DNA of 64,000 nt from Zeus faber (Eukaryota; Chordata; Actinopteri; Zeiformes; Zeidae), in NCBI GenBank assembly GCA_960531495.1, contig OY482850.1, positions 5,892,166 to 5,956,165 on the forward strand. Direction: 5' to 3'. Numbering within the stretch: the first letter of the stretch is position 1; every line of letters starts with the position of its first letter. A model generated the notes under the pieces. The model saw nothing but the letters and a program-made list of their open reading frames with translations. It was not told the DNA's origin and did no database searches. This document shows, in pieces, positions 42,091 to 54,680 of this stretch. Both the position numbers and the translations under genes were made by a program.

Positions 42091-45087
42091 TCAAAACATC
42101 TCAGTATATGCGCTTAAGGTGTTGGACCACAATGTGTAGAGTTTAGGGCAGGACCATAGCATGTGTATAATATCTGCCGGTTGATCTTTACAGCGAGGGC
42201 ATGAGGGGTCTGCATCAGGGAAGATTTTCGCCAGTCTTGCATTAGTAAAATGTGCTCTCAACACAACCTTAAGTTGTATCAAGTTGTGCCTAGCACACAG
42301 GGAGGAGGTGTTTTCTAGGTCAAGCACCTTCTCCCATTGATCTGCTGTCATTTCCTCTCCCAAATCATTCGCCCAAAATCTCTTCACATCTCGCAGTGAA
42401 TGAGATATGAGATCACAAATATTGTTATAGAAAAAGGAAATCAAACCCTTACGGCAAGGTGACAATGAGAGAATGTTATCAATAGTGTTGTCTGTCGGAA
42501 GGTCTGGAAAGGAAGTACGATTTCTGCGGACAAAGTTTTGAATTTGAAGATATCTAAAAAAGTTAGACTTGGGTAAATCAAATGACTGGGAGAGTTGCGC
42601 AACCGATCCAAACTTACCATCCACATATAGATCAGAAACTGATTTCATAGCACTGATGTTGTCTGCAGCTTGAAATGCCTCCAAAATTGTGACCAAATTC
42701 CGACTGAATGGTAGATTACGGGATAAGAGCAATTTTGGCTTTGGGGGGGGGTTGTTGGAGAACATAATATGGAGGCTAGGTTAAGTGAGCTACAGGCATA
42801 CTCCATTTGTATCCAGGCCTCACAGTTACCCGGCAGGTCTCTGCCAATCCAGTGTAACATTGCCTTTATTTTACATGCCCAGTTATCACAAATAAAGTTG
42901 GGAAGGGCCAGGCCAGCAAGTTTTTTAGGTCTTTTAAGGGCACTTCTTTTAATTCTTTGTGGCCTTCCATTCCAGATGAATGCGGTTATGCTCTTCTCCA
43001 GTGAATAAAATAATGATTTCTTAATCAAAATGGGAATGTTTTGGAAAAGGTAAAGGAATTTTGGTAGCACAATCATTTTTACCAGATTAATTCACCCGCC
43101 TACAGACAGTGGGGGGTTCATCCATCTGGCCATATCTTTCTTACATTTTTCAAATAGAACGTTAAAGTTCTTGGTGAAAAGTGATGAGAAAGTGGATGTG
43201 ATCTCGACTCTGAGATATTTAAAATCCTTACTGACAATTCTAAATGGAAAACATGAAGCAGGGATTAGAGCAGCTGTCTGATAAATAGGAAACCTTTCAC
43301 TTTTTTCAAAATTGATTTTATAGCCTGAGAGTTTTCCAAATTGGACAAGGGTATTAAGAACAGAAGGAACAGATTTTACTGGGTCTGAAACATATAAAAT
43401 TACGTAATCTGCATATAAGGATAATTTGTGTGTTAGGCCCCCTCGCTCTAAGACCAAAAAGTCGTTGGATTGTCTAAGAGCAATAGCTAGAGGTTAAATC
43501 GCAATGGCGAAGAGAAGAGGGGATAAATTGCAGCCCTGGCAAGTACCTCTGCCAAGAAGAAAATATTCAGATCGTTGTCCATTTGTCATTACCGCCGCTT
43601 GTGGTTGAGAATAGAGGAGTCTTATCCAGGAGATAAAGCAATCTTCAAAATTGAATTTCAAAAATTTCTAAAAACAAATACTGCCACTCAACTCGATCGA
43701 ACGCTTTTTTAGCATCAAGTGATATAATCATTTCGGAGGATCGAGTTGAGGGGGTGTAGATAATATTGAGGAGTCGCCTCAGATTGGAACTAGAGTGCCG
43801 ATTTAAAATGAAACCTGTTTGGTCTGGTAAAATTATTTGTGGGACAATCTTCTACAGTCTCGTTGTTAGAGCTTTGGATACAATTTTGTAATCTACATTT
43901 AATAGAGAGATTGGATGATAAGAGGCGCACTGGAGAGGGTCTTTGCCTGCTTTTGGTAAAAGTGTTATTGCTGCTTGACATAGGGTGGGTGGGAGATTCC
44001 CAGATGTCAGCGATTCATTAAACATGGCTTGGAGTAAGGAAGAAAGCTCAAGTGCAAATTTTTTATAGAATTTGGAGGTATATCAGTCTGGGCCAGGTGA
44101 TTTGTTGCATTTCAGAGGGTTGATAGCTGTCATTATCTCTGCACGGGAGATCCCCCCTCCAAGTAAAGAGTTATGTTTGGCTGGAACAGAAGGTAGAGTG
44201 AGGTTGTCAAAGAAGTGGTTAAGCTCAATTTTGAGCTGTATAATTCACTGTAATGCTGTTTGAAAGTGTGAAAGTGTGTGATTTCCATGTGGTTTGTTAC
44301 TATTTCGTCTTTTGTATCATAAATCTTAGCAATGAGACGAGAGGACTGGGCTTGGCGGGCTTGCTGCGCTAGTAACTTGCTGGCCTTATTGCCTGAGTCA
44401 TTAACATTGAATTGAGATTTTGTGAGCAAGTATGTTGCTTTGTCAGTGCAGGCTAAGTTGTATTCAGTCTGTAGTCGCAGCCTTTCTTTAAAATGTGCTG
44501 GGGAGGGGAAGGATGAATAGTGACTGTCAATCTCTGGAATGGATCTTGAGATGTTAAGCTTGGAGTCTCTTGCTTTTGAGGTCCTAGAGGAGTATTAAAT
44601 TATTTGCCCACGAAGATACGCTTTTAGGGTCTCCCATAATGTTGAGTTGGAAATTTCTGGGGAGGCATTTCCATAAAGAAATAAATCTGAGAAGAAACGT
44701 GCTTAACAAATTCCTCATCAGCTAGGAGGAGGGTGTTAAGCCTCCAATTGCGAGTGGATCTAACGCAGTCGGGTAATGCTACATGGAATGAGACGGCTCC
44801 ATGGTCTGATACAGTGATACTGTGATAAGAGCAAAAGCTAACATTCCCCGGTAACCTGTTATCTATTAGGAAATAATTGATACGAGTATATGTATGGTGG
44901 ACATTGCAGAAAAAGGGGAACGCTCTCTTGTTACCTGTCGCTCCTTAAATATCCAGATATCTGAAACATCATTCTGAGCCATTACATTGTTAATAGTTTT
45001 GGAGGATTTGGGCAGAGGTTGTACTTTGTTTGATGACCTGTCTGATATGGTGTTGAGTACACAGTTAAAGTCACCTGCTATAATCAA
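42091..45087 (-). pseudogene. L1 ORF2 (endonuclease-reverse transcriptase) pseudogene
   Basis: In order on the minus strand: endonuclease middle IIAGDFNCVLNT (45085), an RT-linker piece QARQAQSSRLIAKIYDTKDE (about 44370), RT palm LYADYVILYVSD (about 43415) and the C-terminal region IWNGRPQRIKRSALKRPKK (about 42980) and CPRCKDQPADIIHMLWSCPK (about 42170). The second aspartate of the YADD catalytic box reads tyrosine. The first 120 or so endonuclease residues are not found. Multiple stops separate the readable pieces. Confidence 0.85.
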
Positions 45088-45154
45088 ATTGTAATCACTA
45101 TCAAAACTACACTACAGACACTACACTACACTATCAGAAATTACAATCATCATA

Positions 45155-46273
45155 CACCACGTTCCAAATTATTATGTAAATTGGATTTGATTTTGTTTTT
45201 TCGATTAAACTCATGGACGGTATTGTGTCTCAGGGCTCTATGGATCACTGAAATCAATCTCAGACACCTGTGATAGTTACTTTGCCAGGTGAGCCCAATT
45301 AAAGGAAAACTACTTAAGAAGGACGTTCCATATTATTAAGCAGTGATCATCGTACTGTGAAGAGATTTGTGGCTGATTGAAGCTGCTGGTGCCTCTGGAG
45401 TCCCGCGAACCTCAAGGTGTAGGATCCTCCAGAGGCTTGCAGTTGTGCATAAACCTTCTATTCAGCCAGCCCTAACCAATGCTCACAAGCAGAAACGGTT
45501 GCAGTGGGCCCAGAAATACATGAAGTCTCATTTACAAACAGTCTTGTTTACTAATGAGTGACGTGCAACCCTGGATGGTCCAGATGGATGGAGTAGTGGA
45601 TGGTTGGTGGATGGCCACCATGGCCCAACAAGGCTGCGACGTCAGCAAGGAGGTGGCAGAGTCATGTTTTGGGCCGGAATCATGGGGAGAGAGCTGGTAG
45701 GCCCCTTTAGGGTCCCTGAAGGTGTGAAAATGACCTTGGCAAAGTATATAGAATTTCTGACTGACCACTTTCCTCCATGGTACAAAAAGAAGAACCGTGC
45801 CTTCCGTAGCAAAATCATCTTCATGCAAGACAATGCACCATCTCATGCTGCATAGAAAACCTCTGTGTCACTGGCTGCTATGGGCATAAAAGGAGAGAAA
45901 CTCATGGTGTGGCCCCCATCCTCTCCTGACCTCAACCCTATTGAGAACCTTTGGAGCATCCTCAAGCAAAAGATCTATGAGGGTGGGAGGAAGTTTGCAT
46001 CTAAACAGCAGCTCTGGGAGGCTGTTCTGACATCCTGCAAAGAAATTCAAGCAGAAACTCTCCAAAAACTCAAGTTCAATGGATGCAAGAATTGTGAAGG
46101 TGATATCAAAGATAAGGTAACTTGGCCTGTTAAGATGTTTTTGGTTGAAATAGCTTTTGATTTCAGTAAATATGACCTCCTAATGCTGCAAATTCAACAA
46201 ATGACCATTTCCAGTTTTTTACAACCTATAAAATGTTTTGAAACTCTGTTGTGCATAATAATTTGGAACAGTG
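45155..46273 (+). mobile_element. Tc1-family DNA transposon nested in the L1, inactive
   Basis: The ends are inverted repeats: CACGTTCCAAATTATTATG at the left, and CACTGTTCCAAATTATTATG on the reverse strand at the right. TA precedes the left end. At about 1.12 kb it is somewhat shorter than a full Tc1. It lies between the L1 spacer and the L1 ORF2 remnant and so is younger than the L1. Confidence 0.88.
45367..46110 (+). pseudogene. Tc1 transposase remnant (second copy)
   Basis: Readable pieces are SRCRILQRLAVVHKPSIQPA and LTNAHKQKRLQWAQKYMKSH (45400-45540), GRVMFWAGIMGRELVGPFRV (about 45660), MQDNAPSHAA (45820, second catalytic Asp) and SSPDLNPIENLWSILKQKIY (45913, catalytic Glu). Stops near 45559 and 45854 interrupt the frame, and the first catalytic Asp is replaced (LFTNE where WSDE/TDES is usual). 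It resembles the Tc1 type with AATTATTATG ends. Confidence 0.85.
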
Positions 46274-46889
46274 CATCTTGAGTATTTTATTTTTGAAAAA
46301 AATACTGTTATCATTGGGAGGTTTTTTCACTAACATTCAAATTATGGATGCATGGGAAAAAAAGAAAAGCAGTGGTGAAATTGAATTGGGAATGAATTAT
46401 TTGAATGGGGACAGGGGACTTGTACAGTGCTCTACCAGTGAACTACCAGCTTTAAGAACACTTAACTGACACTTGAACTCTGTTTACACAAGGAAAGAAA
46501 ACCATACTGAATTTACCCTGAAACTCTGTATAAAGACACTGACATTTGTAATTGGAATCACAGCAACAACAACAGTGTACAGCATGTGTACGATATGCGT
46601 ACAAACGGGGCAGCCACAAGTTAACTTAAGTTAAGTTAACTAAAAATTGTAAGGCTAATATATATAAAAATAAAGACTTTCACATGTGCGTCCATACGTG
46701 AGCGCGTTTTTAGTAGTAGTAGTAAAGTACACACAAACAAAAATAAACTTTCATTAACAACAGAAGCCCTTAGTATAGCAAAACAAAGATATTAATAAAA
46801 GTCATTAAGGAGCATCGGCAAATACCTTAAAGCGTAAATGTAGCCGTGTTTGGATTGGTTTAGAATGACCACCAGTCTGTGCGTTATGG

Positions 46890-47678
46890 GGGAGAGAGAG
46901 AGTGTGAGGGAGCCCGCCTGGCCGTTCGGCAGAAAAAAGGAAACTTCTCCTGGTGAATGAAACAACCGTTTCTGTCCATTCTTGTCGGTGACTTGGAGCT
47001 TGGCAGGGAAAAAACATCCTATACACAAAGCCGGTGTTTCTCAGCTCAGACATGAACGCGAAGTATGCCGCTCTTTTCTTGGAGACCTCAACGCTGAGTC
47101 GGGGAAGGTGTGAACTTCGTGCCCGCAAAAACAGAGGGAAGCGCTGGCCACCCTCGCTAGCTTCAGGATGCACTCCTTGGTCTGGTAGTTGTGGATCCCC
47201 GTGATGAATGGCTGTGGAGGGTCGCCTTGTTTCCTGCGGAGGATAGCTGATTGCGAGTCCTCAATTTTTTCAGGTTATCCTGTTATACGGATGTTCTTGC
47301 GTCTCAATCTGTTTTCCAGATTGTCCGTCTTAAGTTTGAGGGCATAGTTTTCTTTGGCCAGGGCTGCCGGGTGGACTCAAGGGTGGCCATTCTGGCCTCC
47401 ATATCGTTAAGTGACATTTCCATTTGTTGAATTGTCTGGTCGATGGTTGCTCGGTCAGCGGAGAGCTTATCAGAAAGTTTGGCTATAATGCAGTCCAAGT
47501 CCATGGACTTGAGAAGTTTCTCCATGTCAGCCAATGTTAGCGGCGCGTTGCTAGTAGCATGCTGCTCGTTTTGGCTAGCTTGTGAGCCATCAACTCGATT
47601 ATTTTCCGATGGTTGCTCTTCTGTATGTTGGTTTGTATTTTTTGAAGGTTTTCCCATGTTAACCAGCCCTTCACACAA
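46890..47678 (-). pseudogene. L1 ORF1 (RNA-binding chaperone) pseudogene
   Basis: ORF1 proteins trimerise by a coiled coil and bind LINE RNA. The N-terminal third (47654-47400) has MGKPSKNTNQHTEEQPSENN, then a coiled coil (LSDKLSADRATIDQTIQQME, LNDMEARMATLEST). The RRM-like region has DNLENRLRRKNIRITG (about 47320-47275), followed by an in-frame TAA-type stop. The C-terminal domain has FPLFLRARSSHLPRLSVEVS, AAYFAFMSELRNTGFVYRMF and PAKLQVTDKNGQKRLF. Frame shifts near 47200 and 47010 separate the parts. Confidence 0.82.
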
Positions 47679-48744
47679 ATTTTCACAAGGTAATTGTGGT
47701 AATAAATCCAGTATGGTTCAGCTTTAGACAGTCTTTCCACAGAGCTCTCCCGGTCTGCGACCTACTCTGTCATTAGTCAAACCGGAAGCGATGTTTTTGT
47801 CACTTTCAAAACAAACTTTTGCACCAGCTCCATGTTGGGTTTGCTGGATTTCAAAACTGTGGATGACGGAGATGGGTTTAAGTTTGCTGTGTTGTTGCAA
47901 TCTTATGGAGATGAATTATGTCTTGTTGCATACTTTGACCAGAAACTTGGTACCAGGGTTAATGGGTTGATTATATGCTGTAGCCTTTATATTGCTACGA
48001 AGCAAATGGCTCATTTCTGTCCGACACCTCTCCATCATCAACATGTGCAACTTTCACTTTGCTGATGTCACTTTGAAGTGGTGCACCGATCCTACTCCAA
48101 CTTCTGTTCCTCCCTCTAATGGAGATTCACATGACTGCTTGGCAGCGATATCCATTGTGGCCTCGCCCTGCCCGGATCTTGCTATTAGGCTCTTGAGTTC
48201 TTGAAAGTTCAACTACGATGATTTACACTCATAAGTACAACCATCATGAGGATTTTCATTTGTCTGTATGTCCGTCATCTGTTTTTGTCCATTTTGTACC
48301 ACCGTTTGTGTTTGTGTTTCTATCTGTCGTAAACTGTCTTTTCTTTTATTTTGATTCCATGAATGTGTACGGGCCAATGTTATACGCTGTGGTGTATCTG
48401 ATTAATGTGATATACAGAACATCAGTTTAATGTTTTGATATCATAACCCTTCCATTCTGATCTTCCTATTTGTGTTATTTACACAAATGTACTTCACCCC
48501 ATCTCTATGGGAAATGTTGAATCCGGTGTCCTCAGATGAGGACACTGGATTCCTCACAAATCTTGTTTTTCCTTTACTCACAGGCATTCCGCACTAAAAT
48601 ATTATTGTGGCAAACCAAAGTTTGTAGTGGCAGAGACATTTTGTACTGTGTGATCTGCAGGGAGAGCTGTATCTCCCCTGCTAGTTTTTCCATTGCTTTG
48701 CTTGTTCTGCTATATGGTGAGTACCATTTGTCAAAAAGGGGGGA

Positions 48745-49557
48745 TAGTTAGAGAATTACAGTAAATATAATGATTGTGCCTCGAACAATGCAGGAAGAGG
48801 TGTTTACACCTCCAGTTTTCTGCATTCTATTTTAAGTACTCCCTCTAAACACATCATGATGGTCTCTTTTGAACTGACTCCCTATCATGGTTAAAATATT
48901 GTTTGCTGATAATTTACATGTTTTTCTTATTGAAATCCTGGTGAAGGGCTCGACTAAGTTTCATTCCTGCCATTTGTGAGAGAAAAATGCACATGATCAA
49001 TCTTGTGAATTATGTTTTACATGTTCTTTATAGGACAATAGCCTTTTTTGTATGTTACGTAGCTTCTCAACCAGATTGCCTTGGGGTTTTCAATGAGACT
49101 CTCAGAGTTGATATGAAGAGATTGTTCATTGTAACAATGCCTCTTGTAGTATAAAGACAAGATTACATTGCATCTTAACTCAACTTTGTGTGGAGATAAG
49201 GATAAACCCCCAGGGGGGCTTGAGAGACCTTTGTGGTTTGTTTTATGGCATAGAAAAATTTTACCTGTGACCTGAGTTTGACTGTTTAACATTGTATGAG
49301 CTCTCATGATTGATTTCATTTGATTAATTGATGATAGCGTTGGCTAGTCCTGTAAATGACAAGCTGACCAATGGTACACAACCTCTCATGTCTATAAAGG
49401 CCTCTTCAAGTAAAGAAGAGGCAGACTGATCAGAACACTGCTTTGAAGCATGACTGTATCTTTCTCTTTAGTCTGCAGAATAAATATCTTTAAATACTCT
49501 CAATTTTGTTTTCCTGTAGCGGGCAGATTAAACTCACGCAGGAGAAATTTTCCAACA
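48745..49557 (+). mobile_element. 3' LTR of the retrovirus-like fossil
   Basis: It is preceded by the purine tract AAAAAGGGGGGA. It starts TAGTTAGAGAATTAC and ends AAATTTTCCAACA, which are near inverted repeats. It contains a TATAAA at about 49393 and an AATAAA at about 49481, in the order expected for an LTR. About 0.8 kb. Confidence 0.65.
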
Positions 49558-51332
49558 CATTTGTGATGATAGGAATGCAAGGACGATCACATGGTGTAAC
49601 CGGACTATCCCCACATGAAGGAGACCAATGCGGTTAGGTCTCTCTTCTGTCAACAAAAGCCACATATGAATTACACCACGTAAACCAGTAGTAATCAGAT
49701 TGTCCAGTTAGTATTGATCACTTTTAGATTTACTCAATTAATTGATTGTGTAGACAGGATTATGTTCAGGCAACATTCATGAAATGCATTCTATAAAAAT
49801 TTGAAAATCCTGCATGCTTATAATATTCTATGGACATTATCCCCTACATATTAGACATTTTGATAATAAAATTCTGTTACACTAGGGTGAACGCATTTAC
49901 TTTAGGTGCCGAGACTGTGGTCGGCTATTCAACATAATTGTTTGGGAATCGCAGAATTATTCCAAGCACCCCACTTCTACAATTGTGAACCTAGACCAAA
50001 CAATGTTGTCATAATGTGTGTCTCTCACCCAAGTGTTTAAGACTATGCGCCCAGGTCAAAGCAACCCTACCTGTCCCACTGAAAGGACCACAACCCTACC
50101 CGTTCCACTTGACAGACCATTACACGACCATAGATGTGACCGATAATCACGGCAGACGGCTACAACTGGTCCACCGCTTGGGATCCAAACAGCGGCACCG
50201 AGCCATGCACTCCCAACAGCGACCACCTCCGCCACGCCAGCTCGAGAGCACCCCACCACCTCGACCCTCACCACGATGCTCTACCGCTTCGAGGACACCA
50301 CTGCATCCCATGCATGTCCGACACCCCTTGCCTCGGCGACTCCAGTCCACGTCGCCTCCTCCCACACCATCATCGACCAGGACAACTGGATGTGACCTAT
50401 CAGTCGTAGCCCCACTACACCAGACTCCTCCAACACGTCATCCAGCTTATCCAGCTCCTTGTCTGACGCCGTCGCTCCAAACAACTCCCCACAGGAGGGC
50501 CCAAAGAACCACAGTAGACCTGTTCTTTGCAACCTGCCACAGTGGCAGCTACGTCTTTGTTTGTTTTCTGGTCCCTTCTGGCCAGGGTCCCACATCCGTC
50601 TACGTAAAATATGCGTCAGGGAGCAACGCCGGAACCAGGCACTAATGGCTCACCTCAGAGCTAGGACTCACCTCCAGCAACTGATCAGACTCAATCTCAC
50701 CAATAAAAATCTGCGCCAGCATGTGACCACCCTCAATCAACAACTGCAGCCGATTCAGCGGCTGCAAAGGGGGACCTTGTGAACTTCACCGCCAAAAGCC
50801 CACCACAGATGAATGGTTTCTTATGTACCTGTTATATTAAGGTTGTTGTTATGTGAAAGTTGTCATTTGGTAATCTTTTTCTATTTATACCACAGAAAAG
50901 ATGGTTTTGCATATTTTTATCCATCACATATATTAGCGAGTATGTAGTTTGTTCTTATAACCAAATACTACCGCTGCAATGTTTATACAGAGCAAACCCC
51001 ACCCCACAAATAATTCACTGACTCCTCACAGTTGTTGTCAGTTGTTGTGTTATGCTTTTGTTTCTTACACTCACCACAGTTGTTGTGTTGTGCATTTTTC
51101 TTCTACTCACTACAGTTGTGTTATATAGTTCTTTTGTATATTCACTACAGTTGTTTGATTATGCACATACTTACAGGTACATTAATGTGCTGCGTGTTTG
51201 CTAACAATATATCCAGCATGCTCATTGCTGCAAGCCACATGTTATCCAGTATAACTAGTGTTCAAAATATTTTATTTATCCTTGTTATTTTGTTAGAATG
51301 TGACCTTAGAAGTCACAAAGGGGGGGGGGGGG
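49558..51332 (+). other. internal part of a second retrovirus-like fossil, with an unassigned proline-rich frame
   Basis: The segment leads into a purine tract and LTR, so it is probably the 3' internal region of that element. It holds a proline/threonine/serine-rich open stretch (50016-50645) and an overlapping one ending LQRGTL (50782), with leucine-rich helix-like sequence (HLRARTHLQQLIRLNLTNKN). I do not recognise either as gag, pol or env. Broken or incomplete. Confidence 0.35.
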
Positions 51333-52117
51333 TGTTGTGGTTAATTAGTTACCCAACATGAAAATAACCTGTTACATGTTATACTAAAACCACCAATGCA
51401 CAAGATAAATGTATCAGAAAACCTTGAAAAAATTGCACAACATGCGGACCAGCAGATGGTGCCAAAGTCTAGTACTTAATGCGACCAGCAGAGGAAGTCA
51501 AAGTCTCCTACAGAACGGGAGGGGAGCGCAGCTGAAGCAAAGAAGTAGGTCAGAGGAACTTGCCCATATTTGGTGAAATGCAAAGCAAGCATTCCAAGAA
51601 TCGTGACAGGGCCTTTCTGGGAACAGGGGATGAGGTCATAAGAGTGCAGTTGGTTCCTTGGAACATACCCCCAAGACTAGGATTGGTTCCCAGCGCTGAT
51701 AAGGGGCAGGACATGAGAATTTTGTGGGTCTATAAAGTCCAGGCCTTTGGTCTTTCAGTTGGCTCCACGGAGCCTTCTCAAGGTTTATCTGATGTGCTGA
51801 TGTGTCCCACAATGTTGTGTAATGCTTTGTGCCACGATGTTGTGCAGTGTTCGACATCCCGATGTATGGGGATGTGCCGATGAGTCCAACCATGTTGTGT
51901 ACTGCCTTGTGCCATGATGGTGGTAATGCCTGGTGTTTGAAATAAAACCATTAACAATTAAAAATCTGTCCCTCTGATATATTATAAACCTTTTTGCATC
52001 AGACTCTGGTCCGGTTCCAGTGTTTTATCTTCTAAGTTATTTGAAGCCAGAATAAGATGTGCAGACATCGAGATTTATTTACTGGCCCCAAGTCTGGACC
52101 TCTGTTTAACCACGATA
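51333..52117 (+). mobile_element. LTR of a retrovirus-like fossil
   Basis: A purine tract (AAA then about 13 G, 51317-51332) precedes TGTTGTGGTTAATTAG. The segment ends CTGTTTAACCACGATA, inverted to its start. AATAAA lies at about 51941. Its last 60 bases match the LTR end at 37454, so two parts of the same family are in the window. About 0.78 kb. Confidence 0.7.
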
Positions 52118-54627
52118 GTGTCCCCACCATTATTTTCATTTCTCATACATTGTACTATCATTTCATTTTAATCAATTATTTAGCATGATATAATAAATCC
52201 CATTTATCAGAAAGAAGTTTGTCTGTTTGTGTTCCTTAGGAGGTGAAGACGGTGAAGTAAATGTATCGGACAAGAGCTCCATTTTTATGAGACTGAGGAA
52301 TTATAGTAAATTTGGTTTATTTTCTGTTCTCCCAGAATGAGAGTGGTGCCCTGTACTGTAAATAAAAGTAATTTAATATGAAAATTGAGTAGTTTAATAA
52401 ACCAGATAACACTACATACATCGAACAATTGATATCCTTTTTAACGAGTGCAATTTACATTTTTAACGTGTTTTTACCGCTGCACTAGCAAAGCCGCTGA
52501 CATTGTCATTTTTGGAAAAGGAACACCACTTCCTCAAGCGCTGTCACACTGTTATAACCATATTTTAAGATTCTGTACATATGTACAAGTTAGAAAGATC
52601 GCCGCTAAATCGGTGAAAAAAAATGGAGGGCATAGAAAGATGAGACAAGAGAGGAAGAGCGGTAGGAAAATACAGTTGCAACTGGGTTAAAATAGAGTGA
52701 GGGGAAAGACAGAAAGAGAGGAGTGATGGATCATTCTCTTGTTTTTAAGGACGGGCATTCGTGGGGCAGATGTATGGCGCCACCGGAGGAAGGCTAACGA
52801 CAAAATCAGATTTCAATTTACCCGTAATTACATTATAAATTCACTGCATGGTACAAAACAGTTCAGTTTTTTCCATTGGGAGTCCAGCATTGGTTGAAGC
52901 CCTATCGCATGGAGCAGTTGTTTCTTGTCATTAGTCATAATAATTCTGAGACAGATTAGGATCACATTATTCAATGTGTGAATTACGATTATTTCAAGGC
53001 TGCTATTTATTGTAGCGTAAGCATTGGTCCGAGAATTTTGTGGTACTATAGAACAATGGTTCTTTGCCATTCAAAATAATTTATCCAGGAATACAGTATT
53101 TGCGTGGGCCCTCCGGGCATGTGCCAAGAAGCCTCAGGGCAGTCTGAGACATATTGCGGTAACACTTCAGTATCTGACCTATGCTTGCATCATATGTGAA
53201 CACACACACACACACACACACACACACTCGCACACTAGAAAACACACAAACACATCACACCCTGTTAGAAAAGGTCCACAACTCCACAAGGTCAATAGCT
53301 GCTGAGTTAATATGCTGCAGACTTGAGTCTATGTAAGCATTGATATTTGGTTCAGAACAGACTCCATTAGCAGACTGAGTCATTAACACTGGATATACCG
53401 TTTAGCTAATAATTCAGTTCAAAGAGCTTATTTTTTATCACTTATATCTGGTGTTCCCACAAGGAAAGGAGAGCAGGGATGATTTCAGCTTGAGGTACCA
53501 GCATTGGATCGGGAAGCTCTTTAATGCCAAATATTTGCTACTTTGGGAGACTTTTGCAAAATCTTTAATTAACTGATTTTGACAGTTGTTGACATGTATT
53601 TGCTTTAAGTGCAGGTTGTACATAAGAAGTAAACTTTGACACGGACATGAAAATTCATACATGTAACATGAATCTATTCGATTTCTACTCTGTTATTCAC
53701 TGTCTTGCTTTTTTTTTTAAAGCGGACATAGCAGAGCTCCGACTGTTATATATGTATAATGAATGCATGTTTGTAAATGCGTGATGTTAAAGAGAAGCTG
53801 GTTGAGATGTAACTTGTTTAATCACAAGTAATACATATAAAGAGCCAGATAATCGGTAGACAATCCGTTTATTTTTTTAAATGACCTGCACTGAAAGCAA
53901 ACAATCTTAGAGATTGATTTCCTCTGAAAGCTTTCACGCAAATTGTAATGTCATGATAAGTACTGTATGTTTTAATTGGTTAAAGCCACAATCAGTGACC
54001 AATTCGGAGAGCTTAGAATCCGAACAGCCAGCCAGGTAACAGCAGACTGACCAAAATTGATTAACAATATTTGAGAATCCCCTGATATAGAATGGTCAAT
54101 TTGCACAACTAACAAATATGATGTTTCTTATTTTACTTTTAACGCATCTTAAGCTTAACGTGGAGTGAAAGAAATGAATACATGGCTCCTGTTATCTGTT
54201 AGGAGACCTGAATCTGCCTAAGCCTACATAGAGCAAAATTCTTAAATGCTTTGCTGCGACTTGAGTTTGGTCTACTGCCGACAGAATAGATTCTGTCGGT
54301 AACAACGGTTGTATTTTAAATGCCAGATAAACTATTTTGGCCAAATGAGGAAACCATGTCTTATAGAGATGATATGAGTTGGGAAGACAGGGGAGGCCTA
54401 CCTCCAGGGGATGAAGAGAACTGAAAACATCAGAGCAGGGAAGAGGTCAATGCAATTTTCCTGCATACAAGGGCATGCAATACAATGTTAAAGGACCAGA
54501 CAATTCAATAACAACTGTCTGGGAGTTCTGTGTCTATAATCATTATTTTACAGACAGACATAATAGGAGGAAAAAGGCACCAAGAGATGAATAAGGGCAA
54601 TAAGAATCTTAAAAAAAAAATAATAAT

Positions 54628-54631
<4 letters not shown>

Positions 54632-54678
<47 letters not shown>
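54632..54678. repeat. (TA)n microsatellite
   Basis: About 23 TA units after an A/AAT-rich run. Confidence 0.95.

Positions 54679-54680
<2 letters not shown>

Larger units (their letters stand above)
41325..47790 (-). mobile_element. L1-clade LINE, near full length, inactive, carrying a Tc1 insertion
   Basis: The element is bounded by a 17-bp target duplication, with its A-tail (T-run on the plus strand) at 41325-41334. Without the 1.1-kb Tc1 it is about 5.35 kb. On the minus strand it has a short 5' UTR, ORF1 (47678 to about 46900), a spacer, and ORF2 (45087 to about 42090) with endonuclease, RT and C-terminal parts. The N-terminal part of the endonuclease is missing. Many stops and shifts make it an old copy. 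It sits inside a retrovirus-like fossil. Confidence 0.88.
41205..49557 (+). mobile_element. retrovirus-like fossil (3' half), split by an L1 insertion
   Basis: Sequence either side of the L1 (just left of 41324 and 47808 to about 48204) resembles the pol region around RNase H of gamma/epsilon-type retroviruses, for example FAVLLQSYGDELC. It is followed by a purine tract (48733-48744) and an LTR at 48745-49557. No 5' LTR or gag is seen. It is broken in several places and much of the internal region is absent. It predates the L1, which in turn predates a Tc1. Confidence 0.65.
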
